64,000 nucleotides of DNA from Phormidium tenue FACHB-1052 (GCF_014696675.1 NZ_JACJQN010000011.1:1-64000); one strand, 5' to 3'; positions 45,467-55,510 are shown, numbered from the stretch's first letter. Numbers and translations are program-made. Notes: a model not told the origin generated them from the letters alone.

Positions 45467-46291
45467 CTACTCAACCCGGAGGCGGCGAGTTTCAACGACC
45501 ATGCCGTCTTCGCGAATGACCACCGTCGAGGCCCAGCGACTGTCGGGCTCGGCGGCGGCGGTGCCGACTTTGTAAAGCCCGCCAGAGCTGAGAATGTCAA
45601 AAACCACCGGGCGTGGCGCAAAAAAGTCTTCGGCGGTCACGCCTTCTTCGACGGCAACGCCCATCAGCGATCGCCCCTCCAGTGGCTCCACCACAATCGT
45701 GTCAAAGCTGTAGGATTGGCCGGGGGTGAGGGTAGTGGGTAGCTGCACTTGTAGGGTAGGCGGGTTTTCGCCCGATACTAGGCGGCTGGTTTCACTTAGG
45801 GTTTCTTGGTAAGCGATTTTGCCATTTTCGAGGCGCTGGCGCGAAGTGGTATCGGCGGCGAGGGTGAGGGTGCGATCGGGGCGCGTTTGGGTGCCAGTGA
45901 CGGTGGTGCGGGTTTCGAGGGTGTAGCTACCGGGGCCATTGGCCTGCCAGCTCAGCAGCTCAATGTCGTAGGTGAGGTCGGGATACTGCTGCCAAAGGGT
46001 TTCAAGGGTTTGGCGCAGTTGGGCATAGTCAAAGCCGGTGTCGCTGTCAAAGCCCTCGCTGTAGAAGGCCATCACGGCATCAAGATTGCGACTGCTCGCT
46101 GCCGCCTCCAGATCGGTCAACAGCTGCTGCACCTCAGCAGGGGCCGCCTGAGCCAAGACTGGTGTGTTCACAGACGTGTTTGCCTGGGTAACCGGAGCAA
46201 TGGCCCCAGCACTCAGTAGCACCGCCGCCATCGACACGATTCCTAGACTCCACCGCCGCACTGCCGAGTTAGCCACGCTGAACCGCCTCAT
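45467..46291 (-). CDS. Exported NTF2-like hypothetical protein
   Basis: A 274-residue protein with a signal peptide (hydrophobic segment about 15-35, cleavage near ANTSVNT). Residues ~45-155 look like an NTF2/SnoaL-like fold (VQQLLTDLEAAASSRNLDAV, MAFYSEGFDSD). A beta-rich second half follows. The function is unknown. It overlaps the cupin gene by one base at a possible GTG start (GTAG/TGATG junction), so the two are made together. Confidence 0.65.
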   Translation of the reverse strand: MRRFSVANSAVRRWSLGIVSMAAVLLSAGAIAPVTQANTSVNTPVLAQAAPAEVQQLLTDLEAAASSRNLDAVMAFYSEGFDSDTGFDYAQLRQTLETLWQQYPDLTYDIELLSWQANGPGSYTLETRTTVTGTQTRPDRTLTLAADTTSRQRLENGKIAYQETLSETSRLVSGENPPTLQVQLPTTLTPGQSYSFDTIVVEPLEGRSLMGVAVEEGVTAEDFFAPRPVVFDILSSGGLYKVGTAAAEPDSRWASTVVIREDGMVVETRRLRVE

Positions 46292-46488
46292 TGACCAAAA
46301 ATACTCCGTCTACCTTATATTAGTTTCTTCACAATCGACTACGGTGGTAGCCCAGTTCTCCTCCTGGCACTAGCCCGTTCCATACAAAATCGGATCCAAT
46401 TTCTGTTGGAGAGTAGAAAACCTCGGGCATAGATTCTGGACAGGAGTTGGTATAGTCTAGAAGCGTTTTTAGCGTCGAGGGTGCTCCC

Positions 46489-47586
46489 TTGTCATCTACA
46501 TCTACCCAAGCGGTAAATCCCCGGCTGCTGGTGGCCGCCAGCGGCACGGGTGGGCATCTGTTTCCGGCGATCGCCACCGCCGAAGCCCTGCGCCAAGAGG
46601 GCTACACCATCGAGTGGCTAGGGGTGCCCGATCGCCTCGAAACTACCCTGGTGCCCAAAAATTTTCTGCTACATACGGTGCGCATGGCGGGGTTTCAGGG
46701 CCGGCCCGGTCTGGGCACGGTGAAAACGCTGGGGCGGTTTAGCCAGGCGACGGTACAGGTGCGGCGACTGCTCAAACAAGGGAATTTTGACGGGGTTTTT
46801 ACCACGGGGGGCTATATTGCGGCCCCGGCGATTATTGCAGCGCGATCGCTCGGTCTGCCCGCTGTCCTGCACGAGTCGAACGCGCTGCCGGGCAAAGTCA
46901 CTCGCTGGCTCAGCCCCTGGTGCACTACCGTAGCGCTAGGGTTTGAGGCTGCCCGCACCTATTTGCCCAAAGCTCAAACCGTGGTAGTGGGCACTCCCGT
47001 GCGCGACGAGTTTCTGACCACAGAGCCACCTATTTTGAGCGATCCGGCTATTCCCGATGGGGTGCCGCTGATTGTGGTGGTGGGCGGTAGCCAGGGAGCC
47101 GTGGCCGTTAACAAACTCGTGCGGGCCGCTGCCTCCGCCTGGATTGACGCAGGCGCGTGGATTGTGCACCAAACCGGCAGCAGCGACCCTGAAGCCGACA
47201 GCTACAGCCACCCTCACTATATTCATCGCCCCTTCTTTAGTGCGATGGCCGCCCTCATGCATCGGGCGACTCTAGCCATCGGGCGCTCTGGAGCGGGCAC
47301 CCTCACAGAGCTAGCGATCTCTCGCACGCCCTCGATTCTAATTCCCTACCCGTTTGCGGCAGAAGACCACCAGACGGTCAATGCTCAAGCCTTTGTCGAG
47401 GCCCATGCCGCTCTGATGCTGCATCAAAGCCAAATCGTCGCCTCAGAATTTCAGACCCTGGTACTTGATTTGCTGGCGGAACCGCAACGGCTAGAGACGA
47501 TGGCTGCCGCCGCAGGGAGCTTGGCCACTGCCGATAGCGCCACGAAACTAGCCGATTTGATTCAAAAGGTTGTGCTAAATCGTTAG
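46489..47586 (+). CDS. murG: UDP-GlcNAc:undecaprenyl-PP-MurNAc-pentapeptide GlcNAc transferase
   Basis: Catalyses the last cytoplasmic step of peptidoglycan precursor synthesis, turning lipid I into lipid II at the inner face of the membrane. The 365-residue GT-B fold enzyme has SGTGGHLFPAIA near the start, the central GGSQGAVAVN, and the acceptor region RSGAGTLTELAI followed by PSILIPYPFAAEDHQ. It starts at a TTG (46489), which GAGG about nine bases upstream supports. It is divergent from the exported NTF2-like gene. Confidence 0.96.
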   Translation: MSSTSTQAVNPRLLVAASGTGGHLFPAIATAEALRQEGYTIEWLGVPDRLETTLVPKNFLLHTVRMAGFQGRPGLGTVKTLGRFSQATVQVRRLLKQGNFDGVFTTGGYIAAPAIIAARSLGLPAVLHESNALPGKVTRWLSPWCTTVALGFEAARTYLPKAQTVVVGTPVRDEFLTTEPPILSDPAIPDGVPLIVVVGGSQGAVAVNKLVRAAASAWIDAGAWIVHQTGSSDPEADSYSHPHYIHRPFFSAMAALMHRATLAIGRSGAGTLTELAISRTPSILIPYPFAAEDHQTVNAQAFVEAHAALMLHQSQIVASEFQTLVLDLLAEPQRLETMAAAAGSLATADSATKLADLIQKVVLNR

Positions 47587-47651
47587 GTCGTTTCCACAAC
47601 GGCGAAAATCATCGCGGCAGCCGATTGCGATCGCATCCCGACCACCCCAAA

Positions 47652-48074
47652 TTACGTGTAAACCTCACCATCCTGAACGCTGTTCAAGTTGAGGCTGTCT
47701 GCCTCCTCTAACTCGGTTGACTCGCATTGCAGGTGAGCTTCTAGCAGCTTTAGGTTCCGCACGTTCGACTTATAAAAGGCGTCAAACAAATCCCCCACGA
47801 GCGGGACGGTTCCCACTACGGCTTCGAGGCCGATATTTAAGACCATCTGCGCCAAAATGCCCCTGGGCAGACCGAATCGGGCTGCCAAAACGATGACGTA
47901 GGCCGACACTGCGGTAGCAATCAAATCGCCTAACCCAGGGATTAGGCCAAGCACCGGATCCCAGCCAACTTTTAGCCCCAAGACGGGAATTTTGAAGGCC
48001 GTATCCATTAATCGGCTGATGCGACGGATGCGGTTTAGATTTCTGAGTTGTGAAGCGGTATCAACGGTATTCAT
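47652..48074 (-). CDS. DUF4112 domain membrane protein
   Basis: A 140-residue protein with two hydrophobic segments. The DUF4112 core is RLMDTAFKIPVLGLKVGWDP, LGLIPGLGDLIATAVSAYV and VVGTVPLVGDLFDAFYKSN. The Pro-Gly-Leu-Gly-Asp repeat marks the family. The tail after residue 110 is acidic. The role is unknown. It converges with murG, 65 bases apart. Confidence 0.85.
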   Translation of the reverse strand: MNTVDTASQLRNLNRIRRISRLMDTAFKIPVLGLKVGWDPVLGLIPGLGDLIATAVSAYVIVLAARFGLPRGILAQMVLNIGLEAVVGTVPLVGDLFDAFYKSNVRNLKLLEAHLQCESTELEEADSLNLNSVQDGEVYT

Positions 48075-48285
48075 AAATTAATGGTGCCAGCTATGGCTGG
48101 TAGTTGTCTTACCTCGAAGGGAGGAAAAAAGCCCAGTAGATGCTTGAATCGCATTTAGCTATGGGCTCACGCCTCAGATTGATGTGCCTTCTGGTTGAAC
48201 CCTTAAGCAACAGATTCGTGCTCTTTTTCAACGGGCCCAATCCATCTCTCCGCAACAGCTAATTGGATTCAGGCTTTGCCCTGAG

Positions 48286-48531
48286 CTACTTGGCTAGCTC
48301 GATGGTCTCAGCATGGGCAGTAGCCCGAGTCGTCAGCGGCTGGAGGCTAAAGCCGACAACCTGATGCCCACGGCAGTAGAAACCTAGCTTGGGGCGTACC
48401 TCAAAGGCAGGGGTAGTGCCTTTCTGCGCTTCGACTTCGGTGTAAAGCCAGTAGCCTTGAGGCCCAGCAACGAGCTGCACTGGAGTCTCTTTGGTGCGCG
48501 AAATCAGTACATGAGTAGGGGTAAATGTCAT
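48286..48531 (-). CDS. Small hypothetical protein
   Basis: An 81-residue protein from the ATG at 48531, where AAGGAG lies six bases upstream, a near-ideal ribosome-binding site. The longer frame to 48657 is therefore rejected. The sequence (MTFTPTHVLISRTKETPVQL) is beta-rich and has one Cys (FYCRGHQ). No recognised family. Confidence 0.6.
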   Translation of the reverse strand: MTFTPTHVLISRTKETPVQLVAGPQGYWLYTEVEAQKGTTPAFEVRPKLGFYCRGHQVVGFSLQPLTTRATAHAETIELAK

Positions 48532-48786
48532 TGCAGTCTCCTTGGGTGCAACCGACCCTGAGTGAGTAGTAACTCTATGTAACGACTTCTCAGATAAAGT
48601 CGCGAGTCGGAGAGCCGAATCTTGTCGGGGAGGATCTCCCCATCCGCCTTTAGGCAAAGCTTCTTAAGGTGCCCAAAGGTGCCTGGTAAACACCACGAAG
48701 CTTGAAACGCATACTAAATTGTTAAACAGAGGTTACAAAACTTTATCTGCCCCTGGTCGTACCCCGTTTTCAGGTAGCTTTCATTT

Positions 48787-49374
48787 ATGAAAGAATTCCA
48801 CAACCGCCAAACCCTGCGCCTGCGGGTGCCCAACGAGGCGATTCCCATTGAGCACTACCTGCGGCAGCCCCAGCGCCTAGTGCAGGCGATCACCGACCCA
48901 CGCCGCATTGAAGTGTTGGGGGATGGCGTATATCGGCTAAGTTTGCGGCCTCTACAGTTTTTTGGCATTAGTATCGAACCCACCGCCGACCTACGGGTGT
49001 GGAGCTTGGCCGACGGAACTTTGCGGTTAGAGTCGGTGGCCTGTCAAGTTAAAGGCCCTGAATATCTCAGCTTTGTGAATGACTCGTTTGGTATGGCCTT
49101 GCAGGGCAGCCTCACGCCCCAGCGCCAGGACACCCACACTGAACTACAGGGCCAGGCCGACTTACAAATTCATTTAGAATTACCGCCGCCGATTCGCTTT
49201 ATGCCTGCCTCGGTGCTCGATCGCACCGGCAAGACCTTTTTGAGCGGCATTCTCGGCACCATCAAGCACCGCATCGAGCGGCAGCTAGTAGAAGACTACC
49301 GCGCTTGGGTCGCAACCACTCACCGCCAGGTCAACGCTCAGGGATCGCTCCAGGGTCGCACGGTGCAGGGCTAG
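48787..49374 (+). CDS. DUF1997 domain protein
   Basis: A 195-residue protein of the cyanobacterial and plastid family DUF1997. LPHYLRQPQRLV-like start (IEHYLRQPQRLVQAI), VYRLSLRPLQFFGI, CQVKGPEYLSFVNDSF and LPPPIRFMPASVL are typical. The fold is mostly beta and may bind lipid; the role is unknown. Its last 44 bases overlap the end of the SAM-hydrolase gene on the other strand. Confidence 0.85.
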   Translation: MKEFHNRQTLRLRVPNEAIPIEHYLRQPQRLVQAITDPRRIEVLGDGVYRLSLRPLQFFGISIEPTADLRVWSLADGTLRLESVACQVKGPEYLSFVNDSFGMALQGSLTPQRQDTHTELQGQADLQIHLELPPPIRFMPASVLDRTGKTFLSGILGTIKHRIERQLVEDYRAWVATTHRQVNAQGSLQGRTVQG

Positions 49375-50164
49375 GGTTTAGGGTTAGCTCAACGCGATCG
49401 CCCACAGCCAGACCTAACTGCTGCTGGGCGCTGCCCTGGTTCACTGCCAGTTCTACAAAGCCGTGGCTGCCCACCAGCGCCAGTCCTTCCCCAGGAGCAA
49501 CGTTTCCGTAGGTTTGGCCGCCTGGAAGCGTCCGATCGCCTATCGTCACACTCCAGTCGTTAGATGTGACTGCGCTGGCGGAGAGGTTGGTAGCGGCATT
49601 GCCGAAGCGATCGATGTACTGAACTGCGCCTGTCCATCCTTTGGCTGTGGCGATCGGAGCCTGCAATGGGAGGCTGATGAGGGATTGAGGCTCGATGCTG
49701 GTACCCAAGCTAGCCAGCGGTACACCGTTGGCCAGGTGAGCCGCCACCGGAGCAAAGATGTCGCGCCCGTGGAAGGTGGTGCTGGGGTGGGGCGATCGCC
49801 AATAGTCCCTATTCGTCAGCTCTACGGCATTCACAACGCCTTTATTCTCCTGACGGTCACGCTCCCAAACGCCGCTGAACACCCCATTGTCTGGCCCAAC
49901 CAAAGTGCCCTGGGAGGTCTGCACCGCCACTGTCCGCCGCTGGGTGCCTACCCCTGGATCGACTACCACCAGGTAAACCGTGCCCGGCGGCATGTAGGGA
50001 TAGGCGCTCAGCAAGGTGAACCGCGCCGCGTAGCGATCCTGCGGCGGCAGGTCGTGGGTTAGGTCGATGAACTGGGCTTTAGGCGCTAGCGTGGCGATGA
50101 CGCCTTTCATCACGCCCACGTAGCTATCTTGCAGTCCAAAGTCGGTAAGTAGGGCAATGGGCAT
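49331..50164 (-). CDS. SAM hydroxide adenosyltransferase (DUF62)
   Basis: A 277-residue enzyme of the fluorinase-related family that hydrolyses S-adenosylmethionine to adenosine and methionine. The hallmarks are LLTDFGLQDSYVGVMKG (catalytic Asp region), VVVDPGVGT, TLVGPDNGVFSG, FHGRDIFAPVAAHLA and the C-terminal beta domain with YIDRFGNAATNL. It starts at the ATG of 50164, 16 bases after the moaC stop on the same strand, so the two may be cotranscribed. Confidence 0.88.
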   Translation of the reverse strand: MPIALLTDFGLQDSYVGVMKGVIATLAPKAQFIDLTHDLPPQDRYAARFTLLSAYPYMPPGTVYLVVVDPGVGTQRRTVAVQTSQGTLVGPDNGVFSGVWERDRQENKGVVNAVELTNRDYWRSPHPSTTFHGRDIFAPVAAHLANGVPLASLGTSIEPQSLISLPLQAPIATAKGWTGAVQYIDRFGNAATNLSASAVTSNDWSVTIGDRTLPGGQTYGNVAPGEGLALVGSHGFVELAVNQGSAQQQLGLAVGDRVELTLNPSPAPCDPGAIPER

Positions 50165-50180
50165 GGGATCAAAGCAACAA

Positions 50181-50681
50181 TTATGCCTCTGCTTCGTAGT
50201 CGCCCGACTTGCCGCCAGTTTTCTTCAACAGGCGAATGCTGCGGATCTCAATGGATTTTTCGAGCCCTTTGGCCATGTCGTAGAGAGTGAGGGCGGCGAC
50301 GCTGGCGGCGGTGAGAGCCTCCATTTCAACCCCGGTTTCGGCTTTGATTTTGACCGTCGCCTGAATGCGGTAGCCGGGCAGCGCTCGATCGGGGGTAATT
50401 TGCACCTCCACCTTTTGAATGGGCAGAGGGTGGCAGAGGGGAATCAGGTGGGCGGTCTGCTTGGCAGCCATGATGCCGGCGATGCGGGCCGTGGCCAGCA
50501 CGTCGCCCTTGGGAGCGTTGCCTGCCTCTATGGTAGCCAGCGTCTCGGGTTGCATGACAACGGCGGCCACCGCCACCGCTTCCCGCACTGTCTGAGCTTT
50601 AGTGGCCACATCGACCATGTGGGCCTGGCCCTGGGCATCGAGATGGGTGAGCGCAGCGGATACTAAAGGATTTTTTGTCAT
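50181..50681 (-). CDS. moaC: Cyclic pyranopterin monophosphate synthase
   Basis: Acts with MoaA to convert GTP into cyclic pyranopterin monophosphate, the first intermediate of molybdenum cofactor synthesis. The 166 residues include the family signatures [32 protein letters not shown] and KTGGKSGDY. The true start is the ATG at 50681 ([14 protein letters not shown]). The frame runs on to 50810 but that part is the antisense of a tRNA gene. It is divergent from that tRNA by about 50 bases. Confidence 0.95.
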   Translation of the reverse strand: MTKNPLVSAALTHLDAQGQAHMVDVATKAQTVREAVAVAAVVMQPETLATIEAGNAPKGDVLATARIAGIMAAKQTAHLIPLCHPLPIQKVEVQITPDRALPGYRIQATVKIKAETGVEMEALTAASVAALTLYDMAKGLEKSIEIRSIRLLKKTGGKSGDYEAEA

Positions 50682-50729
50682 GGGTTTAAACTGGGCAAAG
50701 GAATATGCTAGTATCAAAAGCCTGCACGA

Positions 50730-50802
50730 GGGCGTGTGGCTCAGTGGATAGAGCACGTGGCTACGGACCACGGGGTCGGGGGTTCGAATCCCTCCACGCC
50801 CG
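50730..50802 (+). tRNA. tRNA-Arg (anticodon ACG)
   Basis: A complete cloverleaf: acceptor GGGCGTG pairs with CACGCCC, the D arm is GGCTCAGTGGATAGAGC, the anticodon stem CGTGG/CCACG encloses CTACGGA (anticodon ACG), and the T arm GGGGG-TTCGAAT-CCCTC has one G-T pair. The discriminator is G, and CCA is not encoded. ACG is read as ICG after deamination. Confidence 0.95.
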
Positions 50803-50808
50803 TTCTTC

Positions 50809-50846
50809 AAAATCCCCCTAAACGAAAGCTCGTTTAGGGGGATTTT
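50809..50846. terminator. Bidirectional terminator shared by tRNA-Arg and the MFS gene
   Basis: A perfect 17-bp stem, AAAATCCCCCTAAACGA (50809-50825) and TCGTTTAGGGGGATTTT (50830-50846), encloses AAGC. It starts six bases after the tRNA. On the minus strand its first arm encodes the last three codons and the stop of the MFS gene. Confidence 0.9.
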
Positions 50847-52144
50847 GTTTGTTGAGGTAGGTCAATGGCGTAGACATCCTGTCCGCGCCCCAGGGCAAAC
50901 CTGAGGGAGTGGGCCAGGTCTTTGCTGTTGGCGGTGGCAAAAACTGCCAGCCCTACCATCGTCATCACCCCCGACAGGCCAAAAATGTCTCTATAGCTGA
51001 GCTGGTCGGCGATGGTGCCAAAGATGGTGCCAGCCAGGGCAATACCCACGTCAAAGCCGACCATAGCCAGGCCAAAGGTGCGACCGCGATCGCTGGGGCT
51101 AGAGCGATCGCCCATCAGTGCCGCAATCATGGGAATCAGCGTACCGCCCGCAAACCCCTGAATAAACCCTGCCAGCAAGAACATCGGCGCACTGCGGGCC
51201 AGCCAAAACAGGGCCATGCCCAAACTGTAGATCAGCAGGCTAGCAGTGATGAATCGCCCCCGTCCGTAGCGATCGGAGGCCCGACCGGCAATCAGACGCG
51301 ACATAAAGCTCGCCAGGGCTGAAGCGGTGTAAATCAGGCCCACATTCAAAGCCAGACCCGCTTCCCTCACATAGAGGGGCACAAAAGTGCTCAGGGTGCC
51401 AAAGGCTAGCCCCACCAGCAGCAGAATGATTGCCGGGGTGCGTACTCGCCCGCTCCACAACTGGCCCCAAAACTCCTGCGAGCCAGCATTTTCTACAGTG
51501 CTGGGTGGTTGATAGGGCTCATGCAGCCGCGCCACCAAGACTAACCCAACAATGCCCAATAGCCCCATCACCAAAAACGCGGTGGTAAACCCTGTCGCCT
51601 CGTAGAGAAAGCCGCCAATGGCAGGCCCCAAGGCCAGACCAATGGGGTTGACCAGGGTCATATAGCTAATCAACTCCCCCCGGTTGGCTGGGGGAGCTAG
51701 ATCCAGCACCAGGGCGCTGTAGGCCACCACAAAGGCAGCAATGCTCAAGCCGTGGAAGGCGCGAATGCCAATCATCGCCAAAATCGAGCTATCCAGCGTG
51801 AGGCTGTATCCTCCCAGCGACAACGGCACGATCGCCCGGGGCAAGAACTGCACCAGCAGGTAACCAAAGGGAGCGATCGCGATCGCACTCAACCCCACCA
51901 TCAGCACGATCTTGCGGCCCCGCTCATCGGCCAGCCGGGACAGGTAGGGCCGGGCCGCCAGCAACCCCACAGCAAAGGACGCCATCACAATGCCAATCTG
52001 CTGACCGCTGCCCCCCAGGGTCTCAATAAACAGCGGCAGCGTTGGCAGCAGCCCCGCCAACCCGGCCCAAAAACACAGCCCCGCCGCAAACAGCACCATC
52101 AAATTGGTACGCACCGCTGGGCTAAACGTTGAGAAAATAGTCAA
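50834..52144 (-). CDS. MFS family transporter
   Basis: A 436-residue major facilitator with 12 predicted helices. The loop 2-3 motif [15 protein letters not shown] and the matching second-half loop [13 protein letters not shown] are characteristic, and the helix-5 motif [11 protein letters not shown] points to drug or metabolite export (DHA1-like). The substrate is unknown. The start is TTG at 52144, with GGAG eight bases upstream. The gene ends inside the stem of the tRNA terminator. Confidence 0.9.
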   Translation of the reverse strand: MTIFSTFSPAVRTNLMVLFAAGLCFWAGLAGLLPTLPLFIETLGGSGQQIGIVMASFAVGLLAARPYLSRLADERGRKIVLMVGLSAIAIAPFGYLLVQFLPRAIVPLSLGGYSLTLDSSILAMIGIRAFHGLSIAAFVVAYSALVLDLAPPANRGELISYMTLVNPIGLALGPAIGGFLYEATGFTTAFLVMGLLGIVGLVLVARLHEPYQPPSTVENAGSQEFWGQLWSGRVRTPAIILLLVGLAFGTLSTFVPLYVREAGLALNVGLIYTASALASFMSRLIAGRASDRYGRGRFITASLLIYSLGMALFWLARSAPMFLLAGFIQGFAGGTLIPMIAALMGDRSSPSDRGRTFGLAMVGFDVGIALAGTIFGTIADQLSYRDIFGLSGVMTMVGLAVFATANSKDLAHSLRFALGRGQDVYAIDLPQQTKSP

Positions 52145-52432
52145 CTGTTGGTCTCCACGTAGAGTGCTGGGTGCTCAGCAGCGCTCTTCGCCGCCCTGGT
52201 CAGAACCACCACGCCCCACCCTTCAATGTAAACAAATGTTGCAGCTATCGGCCACAGAACGTTTTGTCACCTTTGACTCCACGGCTGGCTACTGATGCAG
52301 CCTCGGACGGCGGTGGAGCGCGGCTTCTACCCTGACCATCATCGTGCTTAACTCCATCCCAACCTCACCGGCCAGCCCCGCCACCCCCGCTCCATATCCC
52401 TGCAACCTTTGATTGTTGAGGCCCTCCACTCC

Positions 52433-53161
52433 CTACCCCTTTCTCCCCGGCTCCTGATACACGCCATAGGCCGCCACAATGCCCAGCACAAAACCAAACA
52501 GATGCCCCCACCACGCCACCATCGGCTGAGTCGGGAACATGCCAAAAATAAAGTAGCTGTAGTTGATCAGCACAAACATCGAAATCAGCAGCGGCACCAC
52601 CCGGCGCTCCAGCCAGCCAATGCAGAGCAGATAGCCAAATAGGGTATACACCACACCGCTCAACCCATGCACGCTGCTGGGGCCGAGCAACCAGGCCACC
52701 ACGCCACCCCCAATCCAGCCCACCAGCAGGGTAATCCAATAGTCGCGACGGCTTTTGGCCAAGATTAGCCAGCTAAAAATGAGGAACCCGATGGTATTGC
52801 CAATCAGGTGGGCAAACCCCGCGTGAGAAATAGCCGACAAAAAAATGCCCGGTATGCCTTCAATGCTGCGGGGGTGCAAAGGCAGATTCCAACGACCGCC
52901 AAACACCACCTGATCGACAATCTCCTGCGCCCACGGAATAGCCACTAGATAGACCGGCAATAGCGCATTGCCCTTCAGCCGCTGCAGCCAGGGCTGGGGT
53001 GCTGGAGCAGGTTTATCGGTAGAATGTCGGGCGGCTGGAGGCGCGGCGGTATTGAGCTCTGCCTCTAGTTTTTTGAGTTTGGCCTGTAGATCTGCGTCGT
53101 CCAAAGGGTTCGCCTGGCTGGATTTGGGACTATAGCCAGGGTAGCTTTTTCGTTTCCCCAT
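52433..53161 (-). CDS. Rhomboid family intramembrane serine protease
   Basis: A 242-residue protease with six helices after a basic and Pro/Ala-rich 60-residue cytoplasmic head. The catalytic dyad is Ser168 in HGLSGVVY and His220 in WWGHLFGF. His118 and Asn122 (HLIGN) form the oxyanion site. All key residues are present, so it should be active. Substrates are unknown. The ATG at 53161 opens the gene. Confidence 0.92.
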   Translation of the reverse strand: MGKRKSYPGYSPKSSQANPLDDADLQAKLKKLEAELNTAAPPAARHSTDKPAPAPQPWLQRLKGNALLPVYLVAIPWAQEIVDQVVFGGRWNLPLHPRSIEGIPGIFLSAISHAGFAHLIGNTIGFLIFSWLILAKSRRDYWITLLVGWIGGGVVAWLLGPSSVHGLSGVVYTLFGYLLCIGWLERRVVPLLISMFVLINYSYFIFGMFPTQPMVAWWGHLFGFVLGIVAAYGVYQEPGRKG

Positions 53162-53273
53162 TGCCCAGTGCTAGAAGCCCAAGGCCGCCAGGGGCGCAGA
53201 TTGGACACAGCGATCGGGATAAGCTGCTGATTAATGGCTAGGCACCAAGGCCTAAACCCTTATGGCGAAACAA

Positions 53274-53346
<73 letters not shown>

Positions 53347-53610
53347 TAACGTAATCACTTTATATTTTAGGGGGTGTGGGTCGCTCTCAGGGCAGACTAG
53401 GGCGAATAGAATGTTGAAAAAACAGCGACGAATGCTGCCAGGGCGGTGAGTACCGCTAAAATAAGTCACTTGTTTGATAGAACTCACCGTTTACGAGGGG
53501 TTGCCAGGCTTTATCCCATTACAATGACGCAGTAATAAGGGTGCGGTTTACCGTTGCAGCCGCCGCCTACTGCAGGTACTCACCTCAGTTAGGAGTCAGC
53601 AGGCCATAAC

Positions 53611-54279
53611 ATGTTTATTCTCAAGCGGCAGGATGTTGACATCAAAACGATGCATCATCCTCAGAAAGATCAGCAAATTCCAATTTTGTCGTACCAGGGT
53701 CAAACCTTTCGGCTGCTGAGTGTGTTTACCGCCGCCCAGGAAGACGACGCTAGGGCGCTGTGGCGCGACCTGACCGACAACCGAGGCAAGGCCTGTGTGC
53801 TGCTCGAAGAGCCCGATCGCTTTAGCATCTGGGGCAAAATTCGCCTTGATCAGTTTGATGACGCTGGCCCTGATACGGGCACCCCGCCAGCGGAGGCTAC
53901 CTACATCAAAGCCTGCCTGCTGATGCTACAGGTGCTTTATATGGATGTAGAAGACCTGTTAGGGGCCAAGCAGGCGCGCCAGTTTGAGGGTGACATTAGC
54001 AAAGTGTTTGCGGCCTGGAAGTTTCCCCAAGCAGTGACCCCCGATGCGGTCAAAAACTTGCTAACCGTAGACCCGCTGGCGATGCCGCAGTTACCTCCCT
54101 GGCAAGATCACCATCTGCAACGTCTGCTCGAAGAAACCCACCAGATGGGCAAAGATTATTTTGGCAATGCCAATTTTGCCGATCGCGCCCTAGAGGCAGT
54201 CGAAGACCTAACCGCCAACGAACAGGCTATGTTTCGGCGGTGGTTGCAGCAGTCGCCAGGGGGCAAGCACTGGATTTAG
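53611..54279 (+). CDS. Npun_F0813-like conserved cyanobacterial protein
   Basis: A 222-residue soluble protein. MFILKRQDVDIKTMHHPQKD, QGQTFRLLSVFTAAQEDDAR and ALWRDLTDNRGKACVLLEEP match, as I remember it, the Npun_F0813 family restricted to cyanobacteria. The C-terminal half is helical. The function is unknown. It stands alone, with a distal AGGAG 15 bases before the ATG. Confidence 0.7.
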   Translation: MFILKRQDVDIKTMHHPQKDQQIPILSYQGQTFRLLSVFTAAQEDDARALWRDLTDNRGKACVLLEEPDRFSIWGKIRLDQFDDAGPDTGTPPAEATYIKACLLMLQVLYMDVEDLLGAKQARQFEGDISKVFAAWKFPQAVTPDAVKNLLTVDPLAMPQLPPWQDHHLQRLLEETHQMGKDYFGNANFADRALEAVEDLTANEQAMFRRWLQQSPGGKHWI

Positions 54280-54529
54280 GCGGGCAAGGCTTTCTGGCTT
54301 GGTCGCATCGCCCTCGCAGGAGTTTAAGAATTATTGCTCTGCGCGACTAATTAGGACGATTCTGCCAGGCTAACGGCTCAAGGCAGCGGGGAGTCGGTAC
54401 AATTCAGGCGTTGCGCCAGGCCCTGTGCTGGAGTCAGCGGATCGCTGCAATGGTGAAGATCTGCCCTTAGGGCTAGCCGCAGTGTTTTAGTTGGCATGGG
54501 TGCCGTTGAGTTCCGTTAGGAGTTAACCC

Positions 54530-55510
54530 TTGAGCAAGTCATCAAACCCGTCATCGGCTAGTGCCTCGTCTACCCCGCTGTTGGTGGGAGCCTGCATTGC
54601 CTGGGGCGTGGCTACCCTGCTGTTTTTTCTGCTATTTACCGCGCCGGGAGACGATGGCAGCCAGCCCGGCTGGTTTTTAGTTGGCATTAGTCTACTGGAG
54701 ATGGGAGCCTTCCTCTTGGCATCGCTGCTGTGCTTTCGCAACTGGCGCAGCACTCAGATTGTGAGCGGCCGCAACGTCTGGTTCTGGATTGGCCTTGGCC
54801 TGATGTTCTACACCGTGGGCAATATCCTGTTCTTTATTTGGAGCACCATTTGGAAGCTCGACCCGGCGGTGTCGCTGGCTGACTTTTTTTACATTTCTAG
54901 CTACATTTTTCTGGCAACAGGCATGTTTAAGGCAGTGCTGCCCCGACGCCTAAACTTGGAGTTCTCCCAATGGCTGATTGTGGTGGGCATTGGCTTGGGC
55001 GGCATTTTGCTGACGATTTTTGTCAATCTGACGGCGGCGGAAGCGGCAGTAGTGCCCCCAGCACCGGCACCAGCATTCTATTTAGCCCAAGAAGCACCTC
55101 CAGCCGTGCCGGAGGTTGTGCCCCCAGCGGTGCCAGAGCCCGTTGCCGAAGCGTCATCGGCTCCCGGCTGGGTACTCCAGCTCAACAACCTGCTCGAACC
55201 GCTAGAGGGTGTGATAGTCCTGTTGTATCAAATTGGCGACGTTGTGCTGCTGATTATTGCCGGCACCCTGTTGGTGGCCTTTTGGGGCGGACGCTACTCC
55301 CAGTCGTGGAAGCTGATTGCGATCGCAGCTTTCTGTTTTTACATCGCTGATATGTTTTTTGCCTACGCTACCAACACGGGCACCTACGTAGAAGGCCGTC
55401 TGTGGGAAGTCTTTTGGACGTTTTCGGCGGTGTTTTTTGGCCTGGGAGCCGTGGTTGAGAATGCCGTTTCCGTAAATTCCCGCCGGAGCCCACGGCGGCG
55501 GCGGGGGTAA
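54530..55510 (+). CDS. Multi-pass membrane protein of unknown function
   Basis: A 326-residue protein with seven or eight helices. Helices 1-5 lie before residue 180, then a Pro/Ala/Glu-rich extramembrane loop (about 180-215), then three more helices (WKLIAIAAFCFYIADMFFAY among them) and a basic tail RRSPRRRRG. The start is TTG at 54530; AGGAG seven bases upstream supports it. The helix pattern recalls the membrane sensor regions of some signalling proteins, but no output domain is present. Confidence 0.65.
   Translation: MSKSSNPSSASASSTPLLVGACIAWGVATLLFFLLFTAPGDDGSQPGWFLVGISLLEMGAFLLASLLCFRNWRSTQIVSGRNVWFWIGLGLMFYTVGNILFFIWSTIWKLDPAVSLADFFYISSYIFLATGMFKAVLPRRLNLEFSQWLIVVGIGLGGILLTIFVNLTAAEAAVVPPAPAPAFYLAQEAPPAVPEVVPPAVPEPVAEASSAPGWVLQLNNLLEPLEGVIVLLYQIGDVVLLIIAGTLLVAFWGGRYSQSWKLIAIAAFCFYIADMFFAYATNTGTYVEGRLWEVFWTFSAVFFGLGAVVENAVSVNSRRSPRRRRG

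Noticed and set aside
50682-50810. N-terminal extension of moaC
   Set aside because: It reads [10 protein letters not shown], the well-known artefact of translating a tRNA gene backwards; the MoaC family starts at 50681.
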